From contig JAQFVV010000112.1 in NCBI GenBank assembly GCA_028023455.1, forward strand, positions 3,136,001 to 3,200,000: a DNA stretch of 64,000 nt, read 5' to 3'. The notes below the pieces were generated by a model, which worked only from the letters and a program-made list of their open reading frames with translations, made no database searches and had not been told where the DNA came from. The translations under genes and the position numbers were made by a program. Position 1 is the stretch's first letter. Each line of letters starts with the position of its first letter. Source of the stretch: Epiperipatus broadwayi. Taxonomy: Eukaryota > Onychophora > Udeonychophora > Euonychophora > Peripatidae. Below, piece after piece: positions 32,923-45,200 of the stretch.

Positions 32923-34286
32923 AGAAAAAAAAAAAAGAAGAAAAAAGAGAGCAGGAAGAGAAGAGGAGGAGTATAGAAGGAGAGAAATCCCCCAGGAGAG
33001 GGGGGGAAGAAAGAGCGGGGGGGAGAGAAGAAAGGGGGAGGAGAGGGGGGGGAGAAAAAGAGGAGAGGGAAAAAAGAAGAACAAACAACACAAACCCACC
33101 CGCGGGAGAGCAACACCAAAGCAAACTGCAGGGGGGGGGGAGGGGGGGACCCAACCAAGGGAGAGAGGAGTTGCCGACCAACCAAGGGGGGGGAGAGGAG
33201 GGCACCAAAGAGGGGGGGGGGGAGGGGAAAAAAAAAGAGGGGAAAGGGGAAAAGTTGGTTGGGGGGAGGGACAAAAAGAGGTAGAGAAAAAAAAAAGGGG
33301 GAGGGGGGGGGGGGGAGAAAAGAAATTAGAAGATAAAAAAAAATTAATAAATATTTTTTTTTTGGAAAAGAAGAAAGGAGGGGGGGGGGAGGAAAAAAGG
33401 AGGGTGAAGAAAATTTTTTATAAACTCCTTTTTTTATAATATATTTTATTTTTGATTTTTGTAAAAAAAATAATATCATTATATTACCCAAAAACAAACA
33501 AAAAAATAAAATAAAAATTTTTAAAGGAAATCTTTTCCATTCCCTTTGCTCCCCCCTCCCTCCCCCCTCTTTTTCAGGAAGAAAAAAAAAAAAAAAAACC
33601 CCCCAAAAAAATTTTTTCCTAAAAAAAGAAAAATATTACTTCCACCTAAAAATTTTTATAAAAACCAAACCCCTCTGTGGAGGAAGACCCACAAACAACA
33701 AAAAAAGAAAAAGGGGGAAAAAAAAAAAAAGGTTTTTTTAAAAAAATAAAAAAATTTTTTTTTAAAAAAAAAAAAAAAAGAAAATTTGATTCATTTTTTT
33801 TTGTTGTAAAGGGAAAAAAAAAAAAAAAAGGAGGATAATTATACCCATCAAAAAAAAAAAAATAATAAAACAACAAACAATAATAAAAGGGGGAGACAAA
33901 AACAAAAAAAAACAAACACCCACCAAAAACAAAAAAGATAAAACAAAAAAAAAAAAAGAAAAAAAGAAAGAACACACACAAAAAAATCTCTCTCGGGAGG
34001 AGAAACTCCATATATATATAAATATAAAAAGATGCCCAAAAAAATAATATAGATAAAAAAAAAAAACCAAACCAAAAACATCTTAGTTTAGGTTGAATAT
34101 TTTATTTAAATTATAAATATTATAAAAAAAAATTTGAGGGTTTTTAAAAAAAAAAGGAGAAATATGTAATAATAATATTTTTTACAAAAACAAACACAAC
34201 AAATTTTATTTAAAAAAAAAATAAAGCAAAAAACACTCCCCTTGGGGAAAAAGTATTAAAAAAAAAAAAAATGTGAGGAAAAAATT
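32796..34286. other. Homopolymer-rich, probably unreliable sequence
   Basis: About 1.5 kb consists of long A, G, T and C runs with a few normal-looking words (for example 'caccaaagcaaactgcagg'). It starts inside an LTR and ends inside an RTE fragment, with no repeat unit, strand logic or boundary of its own. Frames through it give poly-Lys/Glu/Gly or poly-Phe/Pro and should not be annotated. It looks like a poorly corrected read stretch or gap fill rather than biological sequence, though a degenerate purine satellite cannot be excluded. Confidence 0.7.
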
Positions 34287-34845
34287 TTTTGTTAGTCAAA
34301 AACCAATCCAATCCTGCTGTACCCTTTGTTTGGATGCTTCTATGTCCTTTTCTGTTTAGCATTTATTTTCATAATATACAGCTTTTATTTTCCTGGAAAC
34401 TTTGTAAATCTGTGCCCTCTTTCATTTTTACCCACAGTACATTTATTTTTCAATTGTTAAAATGCGTTAAAATCACATGACATTTTAAAATGTTGCATAA
34501 TCTAATTAAAAGCATTTTGAACACTCATGTAAAAATCATCTACTTCTTCATCATAATAACAATTTGTTGGAGCAATAATCTGAATTATTTGCATTTGGGA
34601 TCTTTATTTAAATGAATATCTAATTTTGCCACTCTGATATATCATCAATCTCCACAATACTGTTTTTCCAATTTTATTTATTTATTTATTTATAATGAAT
34701 CTCATTCCATTTGCACTTCCAACATTTGTGTCTTTGTAGTAAAGTATTTATCCACTTTTTAAATCAATTGTTTCTTCATTTTTTCTTTTAACTAAACAAA
34801 ATCTGACAATATCCCATTTAATATTAAAGTTATTATTCCATTTTA
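34287..34845 (-). pseudogene. RTE endonuclease-domain fragment, antisense
   Basis: The reverse complement aligns with about 9885-10445 of the RTE copy. Shared blocks include 'ggtacagcaggattgga', 'gaagcatccaaa' and 'caacaaattgttattatgat' in place of the 'ccaacaagttctcatag' segment. The frame is broken. The element's 3' part would lie to the left, in the unreliable stretch, so the true extent is hidden. Confidence 0.75.
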
Positions 34846-37099
34846 TCTAATTTTTTCCTTGTAATATTAAATACATACTATGCAAAGATAAAAAAAGAGA
34901 TGATCATGTGATGTTTGGTAGTTTATGCAAAGATAAACAATTGATTCATTTAACACCTTACATAAAATTGCTAAATTAAAATATATAATATTAGTATATG
35001 AGCTAACAATCAAATGATTTACTGCTTGGATGCATATAAAAAGTTTAGGATATGGAAGAGATAGAAGTAGGCTGTAATCTCTAACTCTTGGGGCCAAAAT
35101 CCATTCATTTATCACTTGTATTAAACTATGCAGGGTAACCCATGACATGGAAATAATTATAATATATGGGAGTTGTATGTTAGATTTCTCTATTGTGAAC
35201 TTAAACTTATTATCATTAATATAAGAAAATGCACACTAATTTATTACTAAATGATTACTATTTGTGTGATCATATTTAAACATTTGTCTTAGTAATACTT
35301 CAGCTTTCTGGTGAGAAAAATATCTTGTTTAATTCATAAGTAAATGAAAAGGACAATTACAACAGCTTCTCAATCAGTGTTAGTATTTGCATATTGCATG
35401 GCCTTTCAAGCCATGAAATACTTTATTTTTTCCTGTGTGGTTTAATGCAGTGATAAAATGATACATTTGACAAGCAAAGATCAACCTGTCATATATGGTA
35501 CTAGAACATCATATGATCTAAAAAAGTAACCATTTGCTTATTTACTCTGATAGGTATGGTAGCCATAGCATAAACAGAACTGATCTCAAAGACACAATTA
35601 TCTAATTTAAGTAATAAAATTTTTAAATCATAATAATAATCTAAAGATATCTGTGATGATATTAACAAGACTCATTACTATGGAGTAGTAGTTTATAACT
35701 TTTGTTTTGTTCCATGGTTGCCAGGCAGATGAAAACCATGAATCACTCTTATGGTGTTCTACACTGAAATCAGTAATTTGTGCCGATCCTGTGATTTATC
35801 CTTACAAAATGGTGTTCGTATAGTTCAAAAGATCAAAAACATTGTTTGGGAGATATTCTTCTATTTGGTGTTTGTTATCTTTTCAGGGTGTCAGATAGTT
35901 GACCAATTATGTTGCACAATATGCAGCAACACTGTGATCACATGATTACAGTCAGATCTACTAATTACTATTATTTAAAAACATGCTTTAATTTAAGCAA
36001 GTTTTCAGGATTCAAAACAACTGTATAGTGCTGTGAAATGATTACTACTGTAATTTACTGCATATATTAATAAATGAATTAAATGGTAGTTTTCTCTTAA
36101 AAGTCAGAGAAAATAAAGATAATAAATTATTTTTTTTTTGCAATTCAAGCTCACAGATCCCCTGAAATCTTTCCACAGATGCTTTAGAATCTGTGGATCT
36201 CTGATTAAAAATTTCTTCTATGGAGAGACTGTATTTAATATTCTATTACTCTGCAAGAATCCAAAGAAACTATAGCAAACATATCAGAAATATATTGAGC
36301 AAATCAGAAGTGTAAAATCATGTTCAGTCATACATCTATATTAACCCGATTATATTTGTAAAAGTAAATTGAGGAAAAATAGATACCTTATTTTCAAGAG
36401 TATGTTAAAAAATTTTATTGAAAATTTGAAAAGCAAAAACAGAAAAAAAGTTATAGCAGAAATATTTACTTGTACTGAATCCATGTCATGGCCACTATTT
36501 ACTTTTATATTTTATTCAATCTAACAGATTGAGAATTTTACACATCCTAAAATTTTAATACAAAAAATCTGATTGTTTAGTTGTATAAATATAAGTACTT
36601 ATAACTTTTTTTTAACTGCAAGTACTTTGGTCTTTAAACAAAAAATATATCAGATAAATATCTTTAATATAGTGTATTCTATCTGAAAAGAACTAATTAT
36701 CCAAAGTTTAATCATAGAATACTGTTTGTGCTGCCATAAGCATCAGGTGATTATTCAATATTCTCAGAGTCTGTTTATAGAAATGGAAAAAAGAAGACAT
36801 TACTATCTATTGTTGGAATCAGAAAAAATGTAATAAGGATAAGTACCCCACTATGATTTGGAGTTAAAAATTCAACTGTATTTCTTTTCAAGTAAAAGAG
36901 ACTTTGAATCAATAAGTTATAATTTGGAAATTTTAATTTTGTCTAGCATAATTATCAGTTAGATTTTTAGAGATGTTTGTTTATCTTTTCACATTTTGTC
37001 TATATATATATTTTTCATCTATACACTTTAAAAGTTTTTAAATACTTCTTCCCTACTTTATTCTAGTGTTACTGACTTCTTAATATATATATTAATTCT
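34846..37099. other. AT-rich spacer, nothing recognised
   Basis: About 2.2 kb without supported features. A 64-codon frame at 35751-35945 is cysteine-containing ('LCRSCDLSLQNG', 'QLCCTICSN') but matches no family I know. Confidence 0.35.
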
Positions 37100-38050
37100 A
37101 ATATTCCCATGGATAAATGATGAATTAATAGTATTATTTACTGGAGCTTCCATGTAATAAAAATATAATAGCTAAATAGCTGATGTTTCAGTACAATAAC
37201 AAGTACTTTCCTAAGAATTTATTTTTTATCAAGTCATAAGAATGTGTGTGGTGAGATTTAAAATTATTATTTTTTCTTTTATTTCCTCCTCATTCTCAAA
37301 TTCTATTGGTTGAGAAATTTTAAAACATATTTTATCCTCCAATAGCTTTTTCCAAATATTGTTATTTTTTTTTAATTCACAGTTTTCATTTATACTCTTA
37401 GGCCTTTTAAAAATCTCTATAGCTTCCATTAGCAATCTTTGGTAATATTGTTCAATTTTTGCCAGAATGTGTTTTTTTAAAATTGATATTTATAATTGGT
37501 TAATTTAATGTGTGAATAAATAGCTGATGAATTAGATTTTTCTCTAATTGGCAAAATGTGTTCTTCCTTTATTATGTTTATTCTATGATTGGTCTATTCA
37601 ATGGATGAATGTAAACAAACTCTACATGAAATTTCATATACACCATGAAACTCCAAAAAATTTTCTCTTTAGGGCATGGAAATACTTCATACATTTTTTA
37701 AAAATATAGTATAAATTGTGTGGATATTATTTTTCTTTAAAGCATTACTAATTTTATCAGTTACCCCCTTTATATATGGCAGAACAGTCTTAATTTTTGA
37801 AATATCACAATCTTTTTTCTTATTATATAAAAAGATCTCATTAATAATTCTGTGATCAAAACCATTATAAAGAAGTATTTTTAAGTAGGATAGATATCTT
37901 TTCAAAAATGGCTGTCATCAGAAAGTCTTTTGGTTCTATCTAACAATGCCTTTGCCACTGAAAATAATTGTGCTGGATGGTGATAAGAAGAAAAAGATAG
38001 ATATTTCCCAGTATGTGTTTGCTTTCTATATATACCATACACAAAACAGA
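37100..38050 (-). pseudogene. PLE 3' half (left, antisense copy)
   Basis: The frames at 37687-37905 ('LLYNGFDHRIINEIF', 'LPYIKGVTDKISNALKKNN') and 37229-37435 ('EAIEIFKRPKSINENCELKK') are interrupted pieces of one polyprotein. They match the right copy residue by residue with moderate divergence. The GIY-YIG core between them lies in a region with stops. It carries the same 3' tail as 39390-39560. Confidence 0.75.
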
Positions 38051-38259
38051 TATTCCATTGAGATCGATTGTAAGTGTGGTTGGTTCACCAACACAGAAAC
38101 TAGCTCATTTTTTTATCTTTTTTCTACAGCCATGTTTAACAAAAATATAATCTTATGTTAAGGATAAAAATCATTTTCTTGAGCTTATCTGAGATATTAA
38201 ATTAACTAAAAATGCTAGTTTGGTAAGTTTTAATATTGTTCACTTTTTACTAGTGTACA

Positions 38260-39389
38260 TGTAAAGAAAGCTATTGAAGTTTTGAAAAATATTCAATTGC
38301 TTGATTTTATTGTGAGTTTGATTTATTACTGCTTATTAAATACATTTTTTGTTTTTGATGGTCAGATATATAAACAAACACCAATTTTAGCTATGGGTTC
38401 ACAAATTTCTCCAGCATTAACATCTATTTTTAAGTAGAACTTGGAAAAGAAAATTTTGATATCAGCAGTTAAAAATCCATCTGCATGGGTGAGATATGTT
38501 GATGATACCTTCGTTATTTGGACTCATGGTAAGGATGCTCATGATGAATTTTTAATTTTCTTAAATTCTTTTCATAACATCAAATTTACTATGGAAAAGA
38601 AAATAATAACCAACTTCCATTTTTAGATGTTTTGCTTGAAAGAAAGAAGAATGGTTCTTTATACCATCGTATATGTAGAAAGCAAACATACACTGGGAGA
38701 TATATACATTTTTCTTCTCATAACATCCAACACAATTATTTTCAGTGGCAAGATAGAACTAAGAGACTTTCTGATGACAGCCATTTTCATCAAGATATCT
38801 ATGCTACTAAAAAAATGCTTCTTCATAATGGTTTTGATCACAGGATTATTAATAGGGTTTGTTATATAATAAGAAAAAAGATTTTGATACTTCAAAAATT
38901 AAGACTATTCTGCCATATATAAAGAGAGTAACTGATAAAATTGGTAATGTTTTAAAGAAAAATAATATCCACACAATTTATACTACATTTAAAAATATTA
39001 ATGAAGTATTTCCACATCCTAAAGAGAAAATTCCTTTGGAGTGTCATGGTGTATATAAAATTCCATGTGGAGTTTGTTTACATTCATACATTGGACAGAC
39101 CAATCATAGAATAAACATAAAAAAGGAAGAACACATTTTGGCAGTTAGAGAAAAATCTAATTCATCAGCCATTTATTCACACATTAAATTAACTAACCAT
39201 GACATCAATTTTAATAAAACACATATTCTGGCAAAAATTGAACAATATGACCAGAGACTGCTAAGGGAAGCTATAGAGATTTTTAAAAGGCCCAAGAGCA
39301 TAAATGAAAAGTGTGAATTAAAGAAAATTAACAATATTTGGAAAAGCAATTGGAAGACAAAATATGTTTTAAAACTTCTCAACCAATAG
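38260..39389 (+). pseudogene. PLE reverse transcriptase + GIY-YIG endonuclease, frameshifted
   Basis: PLE polyproteins join a telomerase-like RT to a GIY-YIG nuclease. Here an RT segment reads 'FDGQIYKQTPILAMGSQISP' and then 'WVRYVDDTFVIW' with the catalytic YVDD (about 38495-38515). A stop at ~38437 and a frame change near 38610 break it. The next frame gives 'FLDVLLERKKNGSLYHRI' (38632-38922), and a third (38859-39389) carries the linker 'LPYIKRVTDKIGNVLKKNN' and the nuclease 'GVYKIPCG...SYIGQTNHR' (codons 64-84 of that frame) ending 'REAIEIFKRPKSINE'. At least two frameshifts and one stop: not functional. The N-terminal part of the RT is missing. Confidence 0.85.
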
Positions 39390-39560
39390 AATTTGAAAAT
39401 GAGGAAAAAATAAAAGAAAAAAATAATTTTAAATCTCACCACACACATTCTTATGATTTGAGAAAAACTCTAGGAAAGTACTTGTTATTGTACTTGAAAC
39501 ATCAGATAGTTAGCTATTATATTTTTATTACAGAGAAGCTCCCAGAAATAATACTATGAA

Positions 39561-39562
<2 letters not shown>

Positions 39563-39612
<50 letters not shown>
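39563..39612. repeat. (TA)n microsatellite
   Basis: A pure TA run directly after the PLE 3' tail, possibly the insertion target. Confidence 0.95.
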
Positions 39613-39619
<7 letters not shown>

Positions 39620-40459
39620 AAAAATAGGTATCACTAAAATTAGATACAAGTGTTTTATTTACAATTGGTAACTTACTCTTTTAATATTGCTTAAGAACTT
39701 TAAACAATTGATAAACAGTAATCAAATGCATGAGATTATGCAAAACACTCAACTAAATGTCCTATAGCACTACATGTAAAGGTTGTAATTAAGCATTGTC
39801 TATTACTGGAAAAAATAGACTTGATAATCTAAGTATCAAAATTCTTTTTGCAATAAAAATTCGCCAGCATCATTTTAACCATTACCTAAGCTTAATACAG
39901 TTTTTTTAAACCACAGCTTTTTTTTCTAAGTCTTTTGTATTTTTGGGATAAAGTTTAAAATTTAACTGACCGATTATTATCATCTCTTCTAGCAACATAA
40001 CCAGCCCTTCAGCCACTTTTTATCTTATTTGTATTTTGATTTCCACTCTTTCTTGTTACTGACAGTATATTAAAAAAATATATTTTCTGACTTTAGATAT
40101 AAATAGTTGATATTAAAGTGATAATGTTCTGTGTATTAAACCAAAGTAAAATTCCAGCCAAAATACAACCAGATAACAAAGAATGAAAACTGACAGATCA
40201 AGATGATCCTGTCACATGGCTATGACGTTCATATAATTAATTAACTAAATTGATTTATAGTTGAATGAATACATTGGTATTAATATGTTAGTATAGTAAA
40301 TATGAAAGACAACAATAATGTCCCAAATAGTTTTTCTTCTGAGGAAGACCTTTATCTAGAAATAAATCTGAAAATCTATTTTGAACTATCTGAAGCTCAT
40401 TGTATACTCAGCTTACATAGATGTATTTAAGAAATAAGAATGTGAATTATTTTTGCAAA
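39613..40459. other. AT-rich spacer
   Basis: No supported feature was found on either strand. Confidence 0.4.
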
Positions 40460-40500
40460 TCTAGATTAAATGTAAATTAGACAAGTTGCATATTATTTTG

Positions 40501-40600
40501 ACATATATATATAATCCCAATGCTAATGCTAACCTGAAATATATTATAAAACATATATATATAATCCCAATGCTAATGCTAACCTGAAATAAATATAAAA
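40501..40600 (+). repeat. 50-bp tandem duplication
   Basis: 40501-40540 recurs exactly at 40551-40590 ('acatatatatataatcccaa' and following), with small changes only in the last ~10 bases of the unit. Each unit contains a short TA run. Confidence 0.9.
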
Positions 40601-41650
40601 TATTAAATCTCTCCACATGTGAGGTGATGCACTGTGACTTCTCCTTATATGAAGTCAGGAATCTCTCAGCAGCTATGATCAGAGTAACCTTATCCACTTT
40701 GAACCCTTTTCCATTCCCCACCCCAATTGTTCCCCCATTCTTTTCTACCCTGCTCCATCCCATTTCCACAACATAATCTTTGTCAACTCCATGGCCTTTA
40801 GATCTAAAACTCCCTTTATCTTTTCCCAAACCCAGCATAAAAACCAATAAGCCACTTTCTGTATAATCACTTTGTTCATATTTATTCTTCACAACTTCAT
40901 TATTTGTACAAGCATTTACATTTAATTAATAGATGTCTAATATTTTCTATACTTTCCTTACACAGCTTGCAGACTATATCACCAATATTTCTCCATTTAC
41001 ATGTATATCCCCTTGTTGCTAAAGATTCTATTTGAGCCTTAAACAGTAAACTACTTTCCTTGCTATTATCATAGATTAACTCACACCCAATATTCTGTTT
41101 ACTTTTATAAATATTTAAACTCTTTTTACTCTCTATACTAGCTCTCCATCTCTCCAACTTCCTATTCTTTATTAATGCATCTATTCTTTTACCCATTCCT
41201 TAACACTAAAACACTCAACAATTCTCCTAACACAATCACCTCACCTTTTGTATAAGTATATTGCCATAAATTCTTTATCTAAATCTTCTGCATAATGCAT
41301 TATCTTTCACACCCATCTTGTTGCCTGTTCTTTATTCATAACCCAATTAAATACTATTTTGGCTATTCTTTTATTATCCATAAACTATAATCTACTGAAC
41401 ACTTTCATTTTGCTTTTTGCATCATTCATATAAAAACTTGACCATCCCATTTTCTCTTGAATTGCATCCTTTGCTGTCCATGCTTCTGCACATGTCTTCC
41501 TACTTCTCTTTGTACTTTTTTAAGTAACCTAATACCCCTTTACTAACACATAACACATCATTACCATGTGTTAACCCTGCTACTGCCACTCCTTTCCATA
41601 CAATCCTAGCTACATCATATTTATTATAGGAGAACACTGTTAATTTCTTT
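40600..41650 (-). pseudogene. LINE C-terminal region, antisense
   Basis: On the minus strand a decayed stretch (about 41450-41640) resembles the post-RT part of CR1/I-like LINE proteins: 'GVLGYLKKVQREVGRHV' followed after frame shifts by a 'MGWSSF'-like block. The open frame 41196-40900 then gives 'RWRASIESKKSLNIYK' and a zinc-binding 'CKLCKESIENIRHLLIKC' (C-x2-C-x8-H-x4-C), the usual end of such ORF2 proteins. The frame below it (40892-40461) is probably 3' UTR read-through. The clade cannot be fixed without the RT. The tail recurs at 26730-26885. Confidence 0.65.
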
Positions 41651-42127
41651 ATCAATTCCTTTTGGTGAAGAAATTCAGCATTGCCCTCTGTGAAATAAAT
41701 ATATAAATATATTAAAATCTGTATTTTAAAATAGCCATCCTCAATTTATTTCACAAGAAGGTTGTGCTGGATTTTTTAATTATGTGTGGTGATTTAATAT
41801 TTAATATATATATATAAAACTTAAATTTTAAACCATTACTATTAAATTGGTAATATTAATCATGTTTTTAAAACAATTATTAATGAAGTTACATTTCTAG
41901 AAATTACAATTAATCCTTAATAATTTAAATCCATATTTGTAGACAATGAAAAAAATATGCTAATAGCTCCAAATATTTTGACTCACCCTGGTTTTTTGGA
42001 TTATGCCTTTATTTTCTCAAATGTTATTATGTAATTTGCTTTATACTTATTGGTGCAAATCAAATATTTTATTATAACAAATTAGCATTTTTTCACTACC
42101 TTCAACAAAATGTTTGAAATGTTGAAT
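41651..42127. other. AT-rich spacer
   Basis: No supported feature was found. Confidence 0.4.
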
Positions 42128-42328
42128 AAATAATAACTTCTTTCTTTTACATTTTCTTGAATGCAAATATATTATTTCTATAAATATTTTTTTTTTCTTA
42201 CAATTTTGATTGCTTAGAAGCCTGATGAAGACTGCTGGACAGTTGAAGCTGTAAGAAAATAATTTAAATTTATTTGTAGAAATAATATGTTTGCATTGAA
42301 GAAAGTGTAAAATAAAAGTGTTATTAAT
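42128..42328. repeat. Foldback with a hammerhead-like loop (family D)
   Basis: The arms at about 42128-42206 and 42245-42328 mirror each other ('ttgaatgcaaatatattatt' on the left, 'aataatatgtttgcattgaa' on the right). The ~40-bp loop carries the hammerhead-like core. A relative without clear arms lies at 52785-52870. Confidence 0.75.
42222..42248 (+). ncRNA. Degenerate hammerhead-like core
   Basis: CTGATGA (42222-42228), one A, stem GACTG/CAGTT (five pairs, one wobble) with loop CTGGA, then GAAG instead of GAAA. It has the same layout, including the extra base before stem II, as the candidate at 26060. The G in place of the last A would abolish pairing at the cleavage-site U, so this copy is probably inactive. 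Confidence 0.25.
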
Positions 42329-42954
42329 TATATTTGTTAATAATCAATGCATAGAAGCTAAAAAAAAAAAAAAGGAATAATAATAAAATTGAAAAAAGTT
42401 AAGAATATTAATTGTAGGCAAAAAAATAAGAATACGATCCATAAGTTGAAAAAGGTAAAGGGACAACATAAGAATTTTTCACACTCATATGAAAAGAGTT
42501 ATATTTGATCTCTATTAAATTTGAAGACTATATCTAAATTTATTAAATTTGAAGTTTTTATAATTTATAATCCAATAAAAAATGATTAATAATCATTTAA
42601 GTATTTATGAAAAAATATTTGCCATGAATAAGTGTTTGCTAAAAATGTGATTGTAAGGCAAATTTACTCAATGCTAACAATACATTGCAGGCTTAACTAT
42701 CCCACCTTCCCCCAAAAAGTTAATGATAACTAAAGAAGTATATCCTAAGGCATTTTAATGTAACTAAATATGTCATGAGATCTAATCAGCTTAAGTGATC
42801 CTAGTAGCAGTTGAACTTATTAATGCTGACCTAATTCATATGTGTAATGAAGCATAGCTTCCTATTTTTAAAAATATTAAAATCTTAGTTTTAATGTTAT
42901 TCAATTTAAAAAACATGTGGTAATATGTTAGACTATTTCCATCATATAACATTC

Positions 42955-43345
42955 AATGTTGAACATCTAGAAAATTTTAAATGCTATTTAAATCTTTCCA
43001 AATACAAACAACTATTAGTAATAACACAGGTTAATTGATTACCTTGAGTGGTATTTATCTTCACTCTTCAGATATTTCTGGCCTGGCCAGTGACAATTCT
43101 AGCATAGGAGTCAAATTTACACTTTTAAATTCTTGAATATTGAATTTTAAGGCAGTTCTCTAACTGAGCTATTCTAATCAAGCCAAAAACACCTGAAACA
43201 TTGTGTAATCTATTAGCCCGTGCTATCTCCTAACTTGTGTGTTATTACTAACAATTGCAGATATTTGGAAAAGTTAAAATAAAGTTTAAATTTTTCTAGA
43301 CATTCAACATTTAATAATAAATGATGGAAATAGTTCACCATATTA
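42955..43345. mobile_element. Pair of SINE family B copies in inverted orientation
   Basis: A minus copy (about 42955-43180) has a tRNA-like head with A box 'tagctcagttagag' (complement of 43157-43171) and a degraded B box near 43107. A plus copy lacking most of its head (about 43180-43345) follows, with 'ttattactaacaattgcaga' and 'ttaaaataaagtttaaattt'. The two are placed head to head. Confidence 0.7.
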
Positions 43346-43870
43346 TCAGATCTAAAATATCATCATCACAAACCTTCAGGCAAATGAAAAAAAAAAAACA
43401 TCTTAGCTTTCCATGTTCTTAAAGTCTGATGCATAAAATATTTTAAAAATGCATGATAGACATAATATATGAAATGTTGATCTGTATAGTTTATGACCAT
43501 GGTAAAATGTAGAACACAGGGCTAAATGTCCAAATCATTTTTTAGCTGTTTAACATGCAAAAAATAAAACTGTATTCAGACTAATTGAATGGAACTGTTA
43601 TGTGTTTTAATTAATCATTAGAGACTCAAAAATCACAACATTTCCTAGTAATTAACTATATAATTATATAGTATCATTATATAATGAAAGGTTAAAACAT
43701 TTTGCTTATTATTTAGTACTCAAACTTTTAACATGCATTTTTATAATATAGACAAAAATGAAGATTAATAGAAGTTAATAGAACTGTCTTTAATGTAGTA
43801 TTACACTCTGTTTTGTAAAAATCCTCAGTGATTTTGCTGCATGGATATATAAATATGTATATGTGTATGT
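43346..43870. other. AT-rich spacer
   Basis: No supported feature was found. Confidence 0.35.
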
Positions 43871-44243
43871 AGCAATACAGAGACTTCAGACCACTCAAAG
43901 AAATATGGAGAGATACATGTTGGGAGTAACAAGAAGAGATTGAAAATGCAATATATGGATAAGAAAACAAACAGGTGTTACTGACCTCATTGAAAAAATT
44001 AAAAGACTGAAATGGAGTTAGGCTGGACATTATTAGAAAAGATGATAATAGATGGGCAATTGAAATTTTAAACTGGATTCCAAAAGATTGTAAAAGACCC
44101 AGAAAGAGACCACATGTGAGATTGATGGATGAAATAAGAAAGTGTGCAGGAGTGATGTGGAGAAGAGAATCTAAAGATCAGAGAAGATGGATTGAACTTG
44201 GAGAAACCTTCATTCTGCAGTGGATTGATAATGGTTGATGGTG
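43871..44243 (+). pseudogene. RTE LINE 3' fragment
   Basis: 5'-truncated copy equal to about 12250-12620 of the RTE reference, beginning 'agcaatacagagacttcaga' and ending in 'gataatggttgatggtgatg'. Stops and frameshifts break the frame. It retains sequence near 44165 ('gaatctaaagatcagagaag') that the reference copy lacks, showing that the reference has a small deletion as well as a frameshift before its stop. Confidence 0.9.
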
Positions 44244-45200
44244 ATGTATGTATGTATTAATATTATTTGTTGATATAAAGATAAAAAGTTTTTACACCTA
44301 ATTCTTATACTTCAACAATGCAATATAAGATGTAGCTAACAAATCCTAATGTGTATAACATGATATCTGTTCTCTGTGACTTCCCATTGGTGGATAATTT
44401 TTTTGCTAATTTTCTCCAGTTTTATTTAATTTATCACCACACAGAGTGGTGATAGATTATTGGACCAAATGAGCTAACATTTTCTGAATAAAAGCTCAAT
44501 ATTTTACCTCTAATGCTAGAATATATTTCCTGATCTTCCAAGCAGTGCGAACATTCTTTTCATTTTCTTTACTTTCATTTGTTTTATTTTATTATTTTAT
44601 ATATGTTTATGTCTTTCTCAGGATTTTTAACTCTCTAAAAGTGTCCAAAAGTCAGTTTATCAATATTTTGTTTTGAGCGCGCATCTATTTTTTAAATAAA
44701 GTTTTTCTGTTAATGAAAAACTTCGGTTGAAAAAAAAATATATATTTGAAAAACGTCTTTTCATATTTTGGGATAATTTACTCCACACTGTATCATGTTT
44801 TCTATTGCTATCATTTAAGATAATTTAAAACTTTGAACCTAGGGATTTCTACTGTAAACATTAATCCAGTATAATCCTGTGTGATTTAGTGCGATGAAAT
44901 AATGGCAGACTCTAGAGTTTGAAGACCACAGATGTGGACCAGTTCTTACATTCACATTGCTCAGCTTAATATTTTTATGAATTCCCCAGCTATACTATTT
45001 TTTTAATTTAGCAATTTACATATTTTTGTAAGTGTATATAATTATTCCCCTCCCCGTTCCCAATAAGCTTTAATAATTTTATTATTATATGGCAAAAGAT
45101 TTGTAATACTAAAAAAAAAAATGCAAGAGAAAACTTACAGCCATATATAAAAATAGTATATTTTAAAATAATGATTGTATTGATAATAAAGTAATAAATT
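44244..45200. other. AT-rich spacer
   Basis: No supported gene. Around 44440-44935, 'cagagtggtg' and 'gaagaccacag' hint at hAT-like ends, but no matching target duplication was found. Confidence 0.35.

Larger units (their letters stand above)
37100..39560. mobile_element. Inverted pair of Penelope-like elements
   Basis: Arms of roughly 0.9 kb (about 37100-38050 minus and 38655-39560 plus) are copies of the same PLE 3' half facing each other, both running from the post-RT region through GIY-YIG to the 3' tail. The ~0.6 kb between them is the RT segment of the plus copy only. So one longer PLE lies on the plus strand and a 5'-truncated copy abuts it in inverted orientation, the arrangement described for Penelope insertions. 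TA-rich tracts flank both sides (37010-37095 and 39563-39612). Confidence 0.85.

Noticed and set aside
32849-34081. Proline-, phenylalanine- and lysine-rich frames up to 207 codons
   Set aside because: All lie in the homopolymer stretch, overlap on both strands, and have no domain; probably artefact.
35751-35945. Small cysteine-containing protein gene
   Set aside because: There is no conserved motif or supporting gene structure; 64-codon frames are expected by chance over this length.
43728-44030. 100-codon antisense frame
   Set aside because: It overlaps the sense RTE fragment at 43871 and reads as its complement.
44440-44935. Possible hAT element ('cagagtggtg' to 'gaagaccacag')
   Set aside because: The termini correspond poorly and no 8-bp flanking repeat was found.
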